Below are positions 27,730-40,552 of a DNA stretch of 64,000 nucleotides, in pieces (position 1 is the stretch's first letter; each line of letters begins with the position of its first letter). Both the position numbers and the translations under genes were made by a program. Under the pieces are notes generated by a model. It was not told where the DNA came from. It worked only from the letters and a program-made list of their open reading frames with translations, and made no database searches. Source of the DNA: Megamerina dolium (Eukaryota > Arthropoda > Insecta > Diptera > Megamerinidae); the NCBI GenBank assembly GCA_963854835.1, contig OY978530.1, positions 18,762,733 to 18,826,732 on the forward strand. Reading direction: 5' to 3'.

Positions 27730-29338
27730 AACAAGCGAAATAGACTACTATTTCGAGCATCCTTTCATAACAGCATTTTCACAGCAACACTCACAATAGG
27801 AAAGACAAATGATTCAAATATCAAAACCAACGAATAACAAATTAAAACTTTGGTATTAAAGATTTGGACATCTTGCTATTATATGTTGCTATTATATGTC
27901 GAAGTTGTTTAATAAAGGGATGGTCAAAAGTTGTGAAAAATTAGAAAACCCCGAACGCTGTGCAAAATAAAAAGGAATCCATAAGAGATCACTTGAAATT
28001 GTCCACACTGACCTGTGCGGTCTAATGAAGGTAAAATCAAAAAGTGGTTGTTTATACTTGATCTCTTTTATAGATGATTTTCGCGGTACGTACACGTATA
28101 TTTTCTCAAACAGAAATTAGATTCTTTTAATGCATTTAAAGATTTTGTATTAAGAGCTGAGAAAATGAAAACATTGTGGAGTAACAATAGGCGTAAATTT
28201 CTTAATGAACAATTCATACGATACCTGAGTGAATATGGTATTATTCATCAGACCACAACGCCATATACGCCCGAACAAAATGGCATAGCAGAAAGGTATA
28301 ACTGCACAGTAGTTGAAATGGCAAAGCAGTTAATGCATCCACGAATGTGTGAAACAGATCACCTTCTAAAGTCTTGAAATACTCCGTTCTTTTTCAATGT
28401 TGGTTCCACCGAAAACCAAGTATCGACCATATGAAAATATTCGGCTGTAACGCTGTCATGTTAGATAAGAGCGGCGGTCGATTAAAGTTTGCTCCAAAGG
28501 ACAACATGTTCACCTTCGTTGGTTACGCAAAGGACGTTAAGGGCAATGGTCTATATAACCGAAGTAACAAATCAATAAATCGAGATATGTTGTATTTTTT
28601 GAAGACTCGTTTAATAGTCCTTCGATGTGACTTCCGTTGAATATTTAGTTGCTACAAAATCGACAAGCCAGTTATTTTTGAATGCAGACTTAAGTGAGTC
28701 AGACGAAGATCACATGATAGTCAATGAGCACGGTCGAATAAAAAGAAGTAGGCTTAAAATTTTGGTAGGGCAAGAAAGATATTTGCAGTTGATCGAGAGA
28801 AAAATGTTCTTAATGCTATCACTCGTATGTCAAATGATCTGATCGCTGTGAAGGAAGCCCTATACCACGATAATACTGTCCATTAGCAGAAAGCCGTTAG
28901 CCATTAGCATTAAAGTTCCAGACACTTATGCAAAATAAAACCTAGGGGTTAGTGCATCCTCCAGGTAATAAGAATATTATTATTTGCAAATGGGGTTACA
29001 CCACAAAAAAAAAAAGGCCTGACGGGAGTGTAGAGAAAAGGTTTGCTCAGAGACAACAAATTGACTATTTTAAAACCTACACGCCTGTAGTTCGACACTT
29101 AACCATAAGGTAGAACTTGTCATTAGCTGTTTAACATTCATTCAAATAATGGATTTCAGCGATGCGTGCTTCATCGAAGAACGCAAAACGATACAACGAA
29201 AAATATAGATATACGATTCCATTATATTTAAGGAAAATATAGACTTAATGAGATTTATATAAAACACGTTGCAAGAGCAGATAACGTAGTTGACGTGTTT
29301 TTATATTTTACATATGTTGCAATTGAACAAATTATGGT
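27730..29338 (+). pseudogene. Copia pol: integrase to RNase H, broken (A' copy)
   Basis: Counterpart of 2746-4362. The integrase core is better preserved here: 28165-28377 gives FLNEQFIRYLSEYGIIHQT, YTPEQNG and IAERYN, the segment containing the last catalytic Glu region of the integrase. 28374-28640 gives KPSIDHMKIFGCNAV and FVGYAKD, and 28627-28842 a short frame downstream. The 16-bp local repeat seen in A is absent and 8 bp lost in A is kept, so A' is the ancestral state here. Confidence 0.8.
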
Positions 29339-29425
29339 TGAAGAGGAGTTTGGTAGTAATTATTTAATTAATACAACCCTAATTCTTCCCTACCATTATT
29401 GACATCTATCCTTAATTATATTCCA
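29339..29425 (+). other. Possible truncated 3' LTR of Copia (A' copy)
   Basis: Short stretch resembling 24108-24170, counterpart of 2660-2745. Confidence 0.4.
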
Positions 29426-29437
29426 TTATTTTGTTGT

Positions 29438-29618
29438 CCTGGATTCTTGTCCTTCTTCCGCACCCGCAATCCCCTGATCTAAACCCTATAGAACATCTAT
29501 GGGGCATTCCAAAAAGATCGATCACGGGGGATCGCTGCAACGTGGAGCAGCTTTGGGGGAAAGTGCTAGGCGTATACAGGCGATTTTAAAAGCAAAAGGT
29601 GGATACACCAAATATTAA
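29438..29618 (+). pseudogene. Tc1-like transposase C-terminal fragment with 58-bp deletion
   Basis: Same fragment as 2410-2655, but the junction gtgc|tagg at 29566/29567 lacks 58 bp found at 2462-2519 in arm A. The two ends of the deleted piece share gc, consistent with a microhomology deletion. The frame is shifted as a result. Confidence 0.85.
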
Positions 29619-29793
29619 ACTACTCATCAGTTCCACCTGCCCAAGTTTGCAGGGAACCTTACAAAAATGATCACTTCATAATAAGTCAAAGAAAAAATTA
29701 AATAAAAATGATACATAAAGGAAATAACAACAAAACCGTTATTGCTTCGTTACCTAAGGTTATAAGCATTGAAACAACAAATCAAGCTTCTCA

Positions 29794-29822
29794 GTATATA
29801 TATATATATATACAGCTTCTCA

Positions 29823-29898
<76 letters not shown>
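29794..29898. repeat. (TA)n microsatellite (A' copy)
   Basis: TA tract with one cagcttctcag interruption; shorter than its partner at 2108-2233. Confidence 0.95.
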
Positions 29899-29906
<8 letters not shown>

Positions 29907-30316
29907 TTTCTCCTTTAAACTCCTAATTGGAGCATAGGGCCTCCACAAGGCTTCGCCATCGCACACGGTTTTGGGCAGTTGATCTAGCGCCTTCCCATGT
30001 GATGCCGGCAGCAGCTAGCTCACCCAGTATTGATCATCTCCAGGTGTTTCTTGGTCGGCCGCGGCCTCTGCTCCCCTGAGGGTTCCACTCAAGCGATATT
30101 CGCGTGATGCTATCTGGCTGCTTTGTTAGCGTGTGGCCAATCCAACGCCACTTTCTACGCTTAATCTGGATCAATATGAGCTCTTCGCTCGTCAGACGCC
30201 ATAGTGCCTCCTTTGAAATAGTGTTAGGCCAGAAAATTATACAAATGATCCTCAAACACTTGTTGACGAAAGCTTGCAGTCTCTGCGTGATAGAGTTCGA
30301 GATCAGCCATGTTTCA
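29899..30316 (-). pseudogene. 3' end of RTE-like LINE (A' copy)
   Basis: Counterpart of 1690-2107 with the RRKWRWIGHTL and NPQGSRGRGRPRNTW segments on the minus strand; one visible change is RIICIIFW for RIICRIFW. Confidence 0.7.
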
Positions 30317-30329
30317 CTTCCTTACCGTA

Positions 30330-31909
30330 TCACATGTTGTGCGTTTCGGAGGAAGCGTAGCCATTATTTGTGTATACAGCTTCCGTTTCAAGAACGCAGG
30401 TTCTGCATTTGTGAATGGTAGTCCTCACTAAGTTTTTCAGCTTACGGACCCAATATTCCATGCGAACTAAACGTACAAGCAGTTGATTAACACCATGCAT
30501 ACAGATAAGATCAACAAAATCAAGTAGTAATTGAGTGAATCGGCCGGAATATGGGAGAAGAATGGGAAATCTCTCTCTGTAAGAAAGCTCCGGGGAATGA
30601 ACTAAGCGGCCATTGATACGCATTATGTCACTTGAGTCCACAAACGCGTTAAGCGTGAGTATATCACTGTTACGGGGAATCGGGACTTTCTGCGCTAAAT
30701 CAGCGTATTCCTGTGGGAAGTGATGCTTTTGACATAATATAATGAGTTTATTGAGAGTGGAAATGATTTCTGCTGATGTGATGCTAAGAGACGTAAAGTG
30801 AGTATCACTTCGTCTATCTATCTGAGAATTGCGGAAAAAAGGAAATATGTACGATATAAAGCGCAACAAACGAGCTAGAGATGAAAAATGGTCCAAGATA
30901 TCATCTAATTCTTCAAGTCTTCTAAGATGAGACTTTATAATTCTGGTCTCGTGGATGCCAATCAACTCAATATTCAAAGTTGTAATTGGCCAACTAGTTC
31001 GTGGCATTCTTAACCACCATAGCTCATGGCAGGCCAACTCCGTAGCTGTAGTTCCGCGTGTTGCCAAATCAGCCGGGTTGTCGGAAGAACTCACGTGTGA
31101 CCAAATTGAATTTCCAATCATTTCTAGTATGGACGAAATTCGATTCGCCACAAATGTTCGCAAGTGACATGGAGGTTTTTGTAGCCATGATAGAACGATA
31201 GTAGAATCAGTCCAGGCAAACATCGTATACGTTTGGATTCGAAGTTGCGGTATCTAGCATATTAGCCAGTAAATCCGCTTCGCATGGTTCTAAACGAGGA
31301 AGCGATAAGGTTTCAACGGGGACAACGCGTGTCTTGGCCGCTAGTAGATGTGTACAAATTTCACCCGTGAGAGTCTCCATACGTATATACACCGCGGCTG
31401 CATAAGCTTTCTCAGAAGCATCGCAAAAACCGTGAAATAATGCTATGTTTTTTGGAGTAAATGGTACAATTTTTCGACTGGGGATAAGCGGGATGTCTCT
31501 AAAGCTCGGCCATGATACATAATCCCCGTAAAAATATGCCGTTTCACATGGCGGCAATTGAATAGACGAAAATGACTGTTCCTTGTTTATTCTTTCAACG
31601 GGTGGATTCGGAATTGCGGGAGAGGCCACCACAACGGTTAGATCATGTATGTGGGCATTTATATTTGAAAGTCATCGGATATAGGATGTGTAATATTCTC
31701 TATATGTTTCCTTTATGGGACCAATATCAGTGCCTTATCACCATTAGAGATAATAGATTGATAATGCTTTTTAAAATCACTCCAGAGGGTTTTAAACTCC
31801 TTCCTTTGCACCTCCAAGGCAAAAGTACTACAATTACCTGGAAATATGAGTCGAAGTCGTTAATTTCCTCCGCGGCAGCCTTGAAACGGTTGAAAGCTGA
31901 CGATTTAAT
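30330..31909 (-). pseudogene. BEL/Pao gag/RNase H/integrase fragment (A' copy)
   Basis: Counterpart of 97-1676. The frames 31632-31207 and 31223-30330 encode the same 141 and 297 residues as in arm A with no amino-acid change, including GFCDASEKAYAAAVY, TDSTIVLSWL and SSDNPADLATRG. Protease and RT are missing in the same place. This perfect match over about 1.3 kb of dead sequence implies a recent duplication or gene conversion. Confidence 0.85.
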
Positions 31910-32006
31910 TAAAAATATATTCTTAAGATAGTTGTACACCAGAATCGCTTGTTGGCACCCACTGTTGCAGTTTAATAGCAATGGCTAATAAATAATTGGG
32001 GGCAAC

Positions 32007-32435
32007 AACAATTGTGAAGTATTTTTTAGTCCGTCGTGAAATTGCAAGTGCTAAGGACCACTTTTCTCTGGTCGAGGGCGTATACAAAGAACGAATAATT
32101 TCTTAATACGCGACTTAAATATTCGGGTATGTATGTATGTTATTTGTGTAGTCTCTCTTGAGATCACTTCGTGTATTTTCTAATTAGCTTTGATTAGAAT
32201 GATGATGGTATGTGTAATATGGTTGAGATACGATCACGGTATTATTGTTGCACATATACCACTTAGCTACATCACCAATTATGAGGGGAAGAAAATAAGC
32301 AGGAACAAAAAAACCAAAATAGAGCAAACGAAAGTAAAATAAAATAAAATGAGTTTCTATTTCTTTTTTGAAATTCCCGTCTATATGAGAGAGTGTATAC
32401 AGGGAGTGATATGTAACTCAGCGAGATTCGCTGAG
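32007..32435. other. Segment x between A' and B'; possible BEL leader/LTR
   Basis: No partner lies inside the window. On the minus strand it sits directly upstream of the BEL gag-like region, where a 5' leader and LTR would be expected. It is therefore probably the continuation of the inverted copy whose partner lies left of base 1. No coding frame is supported. Confidence 0.4.
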
Positions 32436-33975
32436 GGAACAAGTGCAAGAATACGGACTCAGAAGGAAAAAAAAAATAAAAAATTGCCTCGGATAGAACT
32501 TCGTTTTATGAATATAAAAAGTAAAAAATTTGTCTCTGCAAATGCCCATACAAGGCGTGGCTCAAGGTCAAAGTTCAAAATTGAGGTCGAGATTATTCGA
32601 TAGAGACGCAATTTTTTTCTATAATATGGGTATCATAAGAAAGGTTTTTTAAATATCTTTCTACTGATATATATAATTTAATACCTATTTTTTAAATTTT
32701 AAAAGTTATTATCAAAACTATAAATTTGAAATTTTTTTTTTTTCAAAAACCAATTTTTTTTTCGAAAATAAGCCTTATTTATCTATCGAAAAGTTAGCAC
32801 CATACTAAAGCTTACACAATTACCTTTACAAAGGTGTATAAAACATATTTTTCTAGAATTTGTATGCATTTCAACAATTGTTTTCAAACTGATACTTCAT
32901 CAAGTGTTTCCAATATGGACGGCTTTCGATACAATTACCTGCATGTCTTCAAATACAGTATCGCAACCAACAGTATTTTAGGACAAAAGCTTTTTTGATA
33001 GCCGGCCTTTGGCTGGGCGCAAAAAAAAATAACCCTTATAGGCCCGACGCCGGCTTCGCGACCAACAGTATTTTATGAGAAAAGCTTTTTTGATAGCCGG
33101 CCTTCGGCCGGGCGCAAAAAAAATAACCCTTTTAGGCCCGACGCCGGCTTCGCGACCAACAGTATTTTATGACAAAAGCTTTTTTGATAGCCGGCCTTTG
33201 GCCGGGCGCTAAAAAATAACCCTTATAGGCCCGACGCCGGCTTCGCGACCAACAGTATTTTAGGACAAAAGCTTTTTTGATAGCCGGCCTTCGGCCGGGC
33301 GCTAAAAAAATAACCCTTATAGGCCTCACGCAAGCTTTGCGACAAACGTTTTAGCATTGAAATCTCTTTGTAATTTTTACTATTGAAATTTTATTCATTT
33401 GTTTCAATATTGTATTCACCATCAGGATAATCTACAACATAGGGCTCTAACAATGTGGTCTTTATTAGATTAATAAAATAATTAGTTAATTATACTATTT
33501 CATCCTATTTTTCCTTAATTCTTTTGTCTATCTATTAAAAATATATAAAAATTCTTTAAAAATATGTTTTATATACCATTGGAAAGGTAATCCTATGATC
33601 TTTGAAATAATATATAATTTTTGATAGGTTAATAGGGGACTTTTTCGAAAAAAAAAATAGGTTTTTACAAAATTTTTATAAAAAATTTATAATTTTCTTC
33701 ATAACATTTAAAAAGTTAAAAATTCATATAAAATATTATATACCTATAAAAAAAAATTATCTGTGTTTTGATACCCATATTGTAGAAAAAACTTGCTTGT
33801 CTCTCGAGTAATCTCGACCTCAATTTTGAACTTTGACCTTGAACCACGCCTTGTGTGGGAATTTGCAGAGACAAATTTTTTATTTTTTATATTCACAAAA
33901 CGAAGCTCTATCCAAGGCAATTTTTTATTTTTTTTTTCCTTCTGAGTCCGTGTTCTGCACTTATGCCGTTGTTAG
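32436..33975. mobile_element. Long-TIR element, copy 3 (complete)
   Basis: Both outer TIRs are present: ggaacaagtgcaagaatacgg at 32436 and the reverse complement of aagtgcagaacacggactcag ending near 33965. About 1.5 kb with inner diverged inverted repeats and the GC-rich array. The left flank (ctcagcgagattcgctgag) differs from the (TA)n flank of copies 1 and 2; the right flank matches the B flank of copy 2. No transposase. Confidence 0.85.
32994..33354. repeat. GC-rich tandem units of long-TIR element copy 3
   Basis: Four about 94-bp units as in copies 1 and 2, with gccggc hairpins and small base changes. Confidence 0.93.
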
Positions 33976-34174
33976 GAAAAAAATAAAATAAAGAAACCAA
34001 CAATATTATCGTTTCGACAATTTCTGATATACTTTTTATTGCTTTGAGCGGGATGTAGCAGGATATAATAAACAACATTGAATAAGCAACAATATTAAAC
34101 CTTATTTTTCATACATACGAGTACATGTATGGAAATATAAGTAGTATGTATGTGCTGTGTGTTAAATTTCATGT

Positions 34175-34340
34175 TAAAATTTCAACATCAAATGAACACA
34201 TGTTTTGTAAAATGAATGTCAATAAACATTAACTGTCAACCAAATGCCATGAAATTTTGACAGCTAGTAGAGGAAGGTTGAAGCTTCAAAACGCATGTGC
34301 TCACATATGATGGCGCTGAGATATGGTTCGAGTCGTACCT
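34175..34340. repeat. 5' terminal fragment of a mariner (B' copy)
   Basis: Counterpart of 18944-19105; same orientation as the mariner leader at 51222-51389 and clearly similar to it over about 160 bp. Confidence 0.65.
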
Positions 34341-34514
34341 TATATATACAACCAGCTGTTGGTGAAGACCTCACACATTTAAAAGTTAACAAAAAGCTGA
34401 TTTGTTTTTCCTTTTACATTATACTTTATTGGATTTTCTAAGTTATACTTTGAATTAACAATAATATTTCAAAAAAAAAAAACACATGCTTTGATCTATT
34501 ACGGTTTAGTAAGA

Positions 34515-34980
34515 AATATGATATTGTTATATTTTTATTTTCTGAACGTTTAATTCTAAATGAAATCACCTCTGTTCGATTCTGGATTCTGTCAATAATA
34601 ATTCCAACATTTATATTGTACTAACTACGTACAGCAAGAATTTATTTAATCACTACTTCTATTTATAATTTCCCTTTAATGTCCATGCTACTTTAACATT
34701 CTATCGTCTTATCAATGTGCACACTATCACTAATTATAATATGTGGCAACACTCTAGAATCTTCCTTTATCATTATCGAGCTTGTCCTTTTTCTTTTTTA
34801 TTGGATTGTTCTGATTATCATATATTCTAATTACTTGATATCTGTATCGATAATTAACTTTAGCATGTGCACCAATCATTATTTGCGATATTTGCAAATC
34901 AAATTAGGTGTGCCCCTAAAATATAAAAAATACACAATATACAAAAAATCACATAAGAATCTAATTTATTTAGTTTAAAC
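34515..34980. repeat. LTR-like dispersed repeat (B' copy)
   Basis: Counterpart of 18300-18765; ends in ggattctgtcaataataattccaaca on one strand near 34609. An 87-codon open frame inside it is AT-rich and has no family features. Confidence 0.5.
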
Positions 34981-35099
34981 AAATTTTTATAGTGTATAAT
35001 TACCAAAATATATTACTGTTAAACTATATTAAATTATATATAAATTATATTGAATTAAAAAATTATAATGAATTTAATTTAGCTCATACATAAAGGGTA

Positions 35100-36292
35100 T
35101 CCATTTCGCGATTTCAAAAGTATAGGGCTAGAATTCGACATCTGTCAAACTGAGTTGTTAAAACAATTTCTTTCTTTTTCAGTTTAAAGTCTGACATTTG
35201 CGAAAATCGATCGCTTAACTATCGCACAACGCATTAAAATTGTAAAAACCTACTACAAAAATTGTGATTCTGCCACAGCTACATATCGTGCTTTAAGAGG
35301 AGATTATGGTTTACATAATCGTCCAACTACGCAAGCAATTGGCAAAATTGTGAAGAAATATGAAGAGACTGGATCGGTTACAGATATTTTAAGGCCTGTG
35401 CATCATCGTTTCGCTCGTACCACCGAAAATATCGCTGCTGTAAGTGAAAGTGTTGCCGAAGACCCGAATGTGTCGATTCCTCGGCGTTCTCAGGAATTAG
35501 GACTGTCTTACGGCACATTATGGCGTATTTTGCATTTGGATCTACACCTACATCCATATAAAATCCAGCTCACACAACAACTGAAGCCAGCTGACCATTC
35601 ACAACGTCGTAGATACGTCGAATGGGTGCTTGAACAACAGGCAGTGGACGGCGATTTTTCGAACAAAATTTTCTTCAGCGACGAAGCACATTTCTCACTC
35701 GGTGGGTATGTTAACAAACAAAATTGTCGTATTTGGGGTTCTGAGAATCCCCAAGTAATTGAAGAGAGGCCACTACATCCACAAAAAGTCACTGCTTGGT
35801 GCGCTCTTTGGTCCGGAGGTGTGATTGGACCTTACTTCTTCGAAAACGACGATGGAACGACTGTTACCGTCAATTCGTTATGGTCATATGATAACCGACT
35901 TTTTTTGCCTGCTATTGAAGAATACGACTTAGAGAATATGTGGTTTCAACAAGACGGTGCCACATGCTACACAACTCGAGCGAATATGGCTTTATTGCAA
36001 GAGAAATTTTCTGGCCGCGTAATTTCGTGGCGATATCAGGTGGCCACCAAGATCATGCGATTTGACACCGCTTGACTTTTTTTTGTGGGGCTACGCGAAA
36101 GACCGTATTTATGCAGATAAATCTTTAACTCTTGAGCACCTAAAAACCAACATTCGTCACGTTATGGCTGAGATACCGCCCAATATGTGTCAAACAGTGG
36201 TCGAAAATTACCTCAAAAGAATCGATGCTTGCAACAATTCTCGTGGCGGTCATTTAAATGATGTAGTATTTCACATTTACATTTACTTTTGA
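35100..36292 (+). pseudogene. Tc1/mariner-superfamily transposase, about DD36D (B' copy)
   Basis: Counterpart of 16989-18180. Long frame 35350-36075 carries the helix-turn-helix LGLSYGTLWRILH, FFSDEAHFSLGG, and WFQQDGATCYTT, joined across 5 bp fewer than in arm B (tcaattcgttatgg). The last segment MTPLDFFLWGYAKD is in another frame (36062-36292), so the protein is still broken. About 10 extra bases sit near the start of the coding region compared with B. Confidence 0.85.
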
Positions 36293-36295
36293 AAC

Positions 36296-38548
36296 CGTGT
36301 GTCTTTTCTTTTAATCGACGATGCCCCGTTCTCAGCAACAATTGCCTAGCAAGGGAATTCGGATGACTGTGTAATTTTTGAAAGTAGCTTCTGCAAGACA
36401 TTGCAACTTCCTCAGAAATTGTGGGTACATTTAAATCTCGATGGATGTTAACGTTCCTCATATACCAAGGCGCGTTTACAATAATTCGCAGACACTTGGA
36501 TTGTATTCGCTGCAATTTTTCGATATTTGAGGGAGATGCGGTGCCCCAAAACTGAATACCATAAGTCCAGATTGGCTTCAGGATTGCTTTATATAATAGC
36601 ACTTTGTATTAGAGATTTAACTTTGATCTTTTGTGTAACAGCCACCATAACTGATTAATTTTAAGCTTGATCTGAGTTTTCTTTGCCTCTATGTGATTTT
36701 TCCAGGTCAGATTTCTGTCGAGGTGAATACCCAAGTACTTTGTTGAGGAACATTGTGGAACTGATTGGCCATTAATTTTAAGTGTGGGACATGTATCTGG
36801 CCTTAGCGTGAAGGTTACATGTACGCTCTTTTATACGCCATTTTGCTAGCCAGATTTCGAGAGAATCGACATGAGTCTGCAGGAGTTTAGTAGCTTCTAT
36901 GGGGTTAGAGCGAGAGCACAATATTGACGTATCATCTGCAAAGGTCGATATAAATGTATAGTTATTGCTGGGCATATCTGTAGTGTATAAGAGATACAGT
37001 AAGGGGCCCAAAACGCTTCCTTGAGGAACGCCAGCGTGAATATCCAATGGATTTGTTGTGTAATCCTTGTGATGTACGAGAAATTGTCTTTTCGTGAGGT
37101 AGCTACTAAGCAATGAGGAGACATTTGCAGGCAGTAATAGTTTGAGTTTGTAAATAAGGCCATCGTGCCATAATTTATCGAAAGCTTGAGTGATATCAAG
37201 AAGGACAGCTGAGCAATACTTTTTTTCTTCAAAAGTGTTCCTTATCAGAGTTACAATGCGGTGGGCTTGTTCTATTGTGCCGTGCTGTTTTCTAAATCCA
37301 AACTGATGTTGAGGAATCAGTTGGTTGAGATTACTAAATGGAGTTATATTCATGACAAGTTGCTTTTCGAATACTTTAGAGAGTAGAGGCAGGAGGCTGA
37401 TAGGTCTGTACGATGCAACTTTTGTAGGGTCTTTTCCTGGTTTTGCTATCATAATAATTTTTGAAGTTTTCCAGCATTTGGGATAGTGTTTAATACGAAG
37501 GATAGCATTGAAAATGTGCATCAGATGAATTACTGAAGCCGGAGGTAGCTCTTTTATCATTTTACCGGTAATTTTATCTGGACCAGGTGATTTTTTTGGG
37601 TTTAAATCTTTATAAATTGCTTTGAATATGTCCTTTTTTTTTAAATTGAGTTACTGAGCAAGGTTGAGAAGTTAATTTTGGTAATGAGGACTGTAAAGAG
37701 GGTGGATTGGGTGTAAACACACTTTTTAGGTGGTTTGCAAAAGCCAAACCCTTCTCACAGTTGCTTCTAGCCCAATTACCGTCACTCAAACGGATGGGGG
37801 AATCAGTGAGAATTGGCCGATTTGAGTTTTTTGCTGATTTCCACAAAGAGTAGTCTGACGCTTCACCAGGTGTTAATTCGGCTATGTGCTCTTCTAACTC
37901 TTTGTTTTTTTTATTTTTTAAGGCTTGCTTTAACTTTCGAGTGCAGTGCTGTAGCTGTGTTTTCAGATTCGGTGATCTGAATTCTTGCCATTGTCTTCGG
38001 AGTCTTCTTTTCTGTCTTACTAGCAATTCAATATCGGCTGGTGTGTATGGGCTATAGTTTGATTGCTTGCATACCTTTGTGCAGGTGGCTGAGCTGAGAG
38101 CTAATGAGAGCAGCTGGTTGAATTTTTCGAGTGCTGATTCTACATCGTGTCCATTTCTTAATACAGTACTCAGAGGAAGATGGGAATTTATATATTTCTT
38201 GAATTTTAACCAGTCTATTTTCTTTCTAACGCAATTGCCATGGGGGCTTGGTGATTTTATAGATATTACCGTGGGTGAGTGGTCAGATGATAGATCATAA
38301 TTACACTCTGTGGATATATTTTCCATCTGCAAACTTTTGGTGACTCCAAAGTCTATAAGATCGGGTATTTTCCTCTTGTCCGTCGTCCAATATGTCGGTT
38401 GACCATTTGAAATAACATCGTAGCCGTGGTTAGTGATGATTGAACATAGTCTTCTGCCTTTTGGAGTTATTAAGCGGGAGCCCCAGTGAGTGTGTTTGGC
38501 GTTGAAATCGCCAGCAACCAAGAATTTGCTACCAAGAGTTTGATTGCT
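36296..38548 (-). pseudogene. Jockey LINE ORF2 without 3' end (B' copy)
   Basis: Counterpart of 14736-16988. Frames 38812-37610 (zinc knuckles fused to endonuclease), 37560-36778 (RT with FADDTSIL catalytic box) and 36602-36213 (C-terminal). Differences from B include PHGNC for PQGNC and KKNK for KNNK. It keeps the same ORF1/ORF2 fusion. Confidence 0.88.
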
Positions 38549-39837
38549 AGCGGAGAAATTTAGCTTTAGGGTTGTATATACTGGGCAACCACTATAATTT
38601 GCGGTGTGATTACCTCCACAATTGCTGCATTTTTTCATGCTAGCATCGCCTTTAGATTTTGGGCATATGTTTGATTTATGGAGATCTCCACAAATTACAC
38701 AAACAGCTGGCAGGGTACAATATGTCTTAGTATGTCCATATTCTTGGCAGTTACTGCACTGAGGAGTTCCAGTTCTCTTATGGGGTTCTTCGATTGTGAT
38801 TTTGCGATGCAATAAATATCGAATTTTATATATGGGGTGTACTTCACCTTTTTTTAGGGGTTTTGTTTCAGGCTGAAGCTCAATGCGATATAACGGTTGA
38901 GGTATATTGCTCTTGTTGAGAATGTTGAATACTGTTTTGGCTTGAAACCTTCTTCCTGAAGGGCAAGTTTGATTTCGTTAATGTCAACGTTGGGTTCGAC
39001 GCCTTTGAGTACAACGATTAATCCCTTACTACTTTTTAGCTGATATGTGTAGTAATTCTTTTTTACAGCATCAAATTCCGCAATTACTTTGCCATAATGA
39101 GTTTCGCTGTAGATTTGTACTTTCGTTTCCTCAATTTGGCCTTTGCGAATAGGAACAACGTGGAAATTCTTTGGTCCTATAAGACTTGTAATTCTAGAAA
39201 TCAACTTATCTGAGTTGCGTTCTCTTAAGAAAATGGGTGGGGGTTTGAAATTTTTCTTGTAGATAATATTTTCGTCACTTTCATCACCTGAAAGCAAAGC
39301 GTATCTATTTTCCGAACTAATAGGGGCAGTGTTCTGCTTTTGAATTTTCGTTGAATTCATTTTTTTTGAATTTTGTGGACTTCTTTTTCGCTTTACTACA
39401 GTAATGTAGCGATCAATTCCAGTTTGAACAACAACTGGTTCTTTATTAGTCATCGCACTAGTTGCTTTAACTACTGGGTCATGCACTTCAGTAGAAAGGC
39501 CGTTATTTGTTTGCTTTGATGTTGTAGCTGTTGGTGTTACAGCAGGAGAAGCGCATTGTACACTCCACGGTATAGAGGGAGATAGTATATCACGAGAGAA
39601 CAAATTATTTTTTTTGTCTGTATTTATTGTTGTTGCAAATTTTGATGTAGTGTTAGAGTGAGGAATATGTACAGGCAAAAGATTTGCACTGTTACTTTCA
39701 CTTGTGCAGTGTGTATCAACTGTTTTTTTTTATAATGCACTTATCGGGGGGGTTTGCGCGGGTGATTGCAAATTATTGTTTACACACACATTAACAGGCG
39801 ATTGCCGTTGCCGGAGAGGAGAGCGCTGAACACTCAT
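38549..39837 (-). pseudogene. Jockey LINE ORF1 (B' copy)
   Basis: Counterpart of 13446-14735, ATG at 39837. The A-run near 39060 is in frame here (AVKKNYYTYQLKSSKG), unlike B. Further on, a G is missing (gaaggtttc against gaagggtttc in B), which shifts frame before the zinc knuckles. The two arms therefore carry different single-base frameshifts. Confidence 0.85.
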
Positions 39838-40101
39838 ATTATAAACAAAATGTTTGTAAACGATATTATTATTTTATTTTTTTTTTTTCTAAAAAAAAAA
39901 AATCACCGAAATAACTCCTTGAGTTTCTTAGCGTCTTTTCGCAAAATATTAAAAATTTTTTTTTACCGAAAACAATCTCTTTTCCGACTCTATCAAACAC
40001 GTCCACTCTTATTGGTGACTTTCACGGACTTTCACGGATTTTTCACAAAATGGCGGGAATTTTTTCACAAAATTCATTTTCGAACTATGTTTTTTGTCTT
40101 A
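39838..40101 (-). other. Probable 5' UTR of the Jockey LINE (B' copy)
   Basis: Counterpart of 13180-13445; A/T-rich leader with cgtgaaagt-type repeats. Its 5' neighbour is LOA upstream sequence in divergent orientation. Confidence 0.5.
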
Positions 40102-40149
40102 TGTAAAACTGTCAAAATGCAGTAAATCGAAATTTCTTAAAAATTATCG

Positions 40150-40552
40150 ATCTGGACCTCGCTGTGTTTTCTGAAAAAAATAAAAGAAAATTAATCCGAT
40201 ACATTGATTTGTTGGCCGGCAAAAATCCTCTTCCAAACCCTCCCCGTGGGTGCCAGCTGGAAATGACCACCTTGAGGCGGTTAGCTAAGGATTGTTTTGT
40301 AGGCTCGGATGGGCATTCGAGCTTGCAAGCCTTTTATAGGAAAGAGGTTCCTGCACCCCCCTTTTTCCCAATCCCACTTCCCACCCACTTTCCCTTCCCC
40401 TGGGCCGGATTAAGGTGTCATACGACCCGTGCCGAGAATTAGCCTGGCTGGGGGCCCAGGTTAAAAAATAGCTCAGCTGCAAACGGAGTATACGGATACC
40501 TGGCGCCCTCCGTATTATTTAGCCTTATCTGTGTATTTGGTTTTCTGCACAG
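40150..40552 (+). other. 5' UTR of LOA-type LINE
   Basis: GC-richer leader directly upstream of the ORF1 ATG at 40553, including tcggatgggcattcgagc and a pyrimidine-rich block. Only the part up to 40325 is shared with arm B. The exact 5' end of the element is not defined. Confidence 0.6.

Larger units (their letters stand above)
32436..40325. repeat. Arm B' of the 7.9-kb inverted repeat (partner 12956-20827)
   Basis: Reverse complement of arm B, collinear throughout. It continues without a break into the LOA element, so B' appears to be the arm in its original context. Confidence 0.95.
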
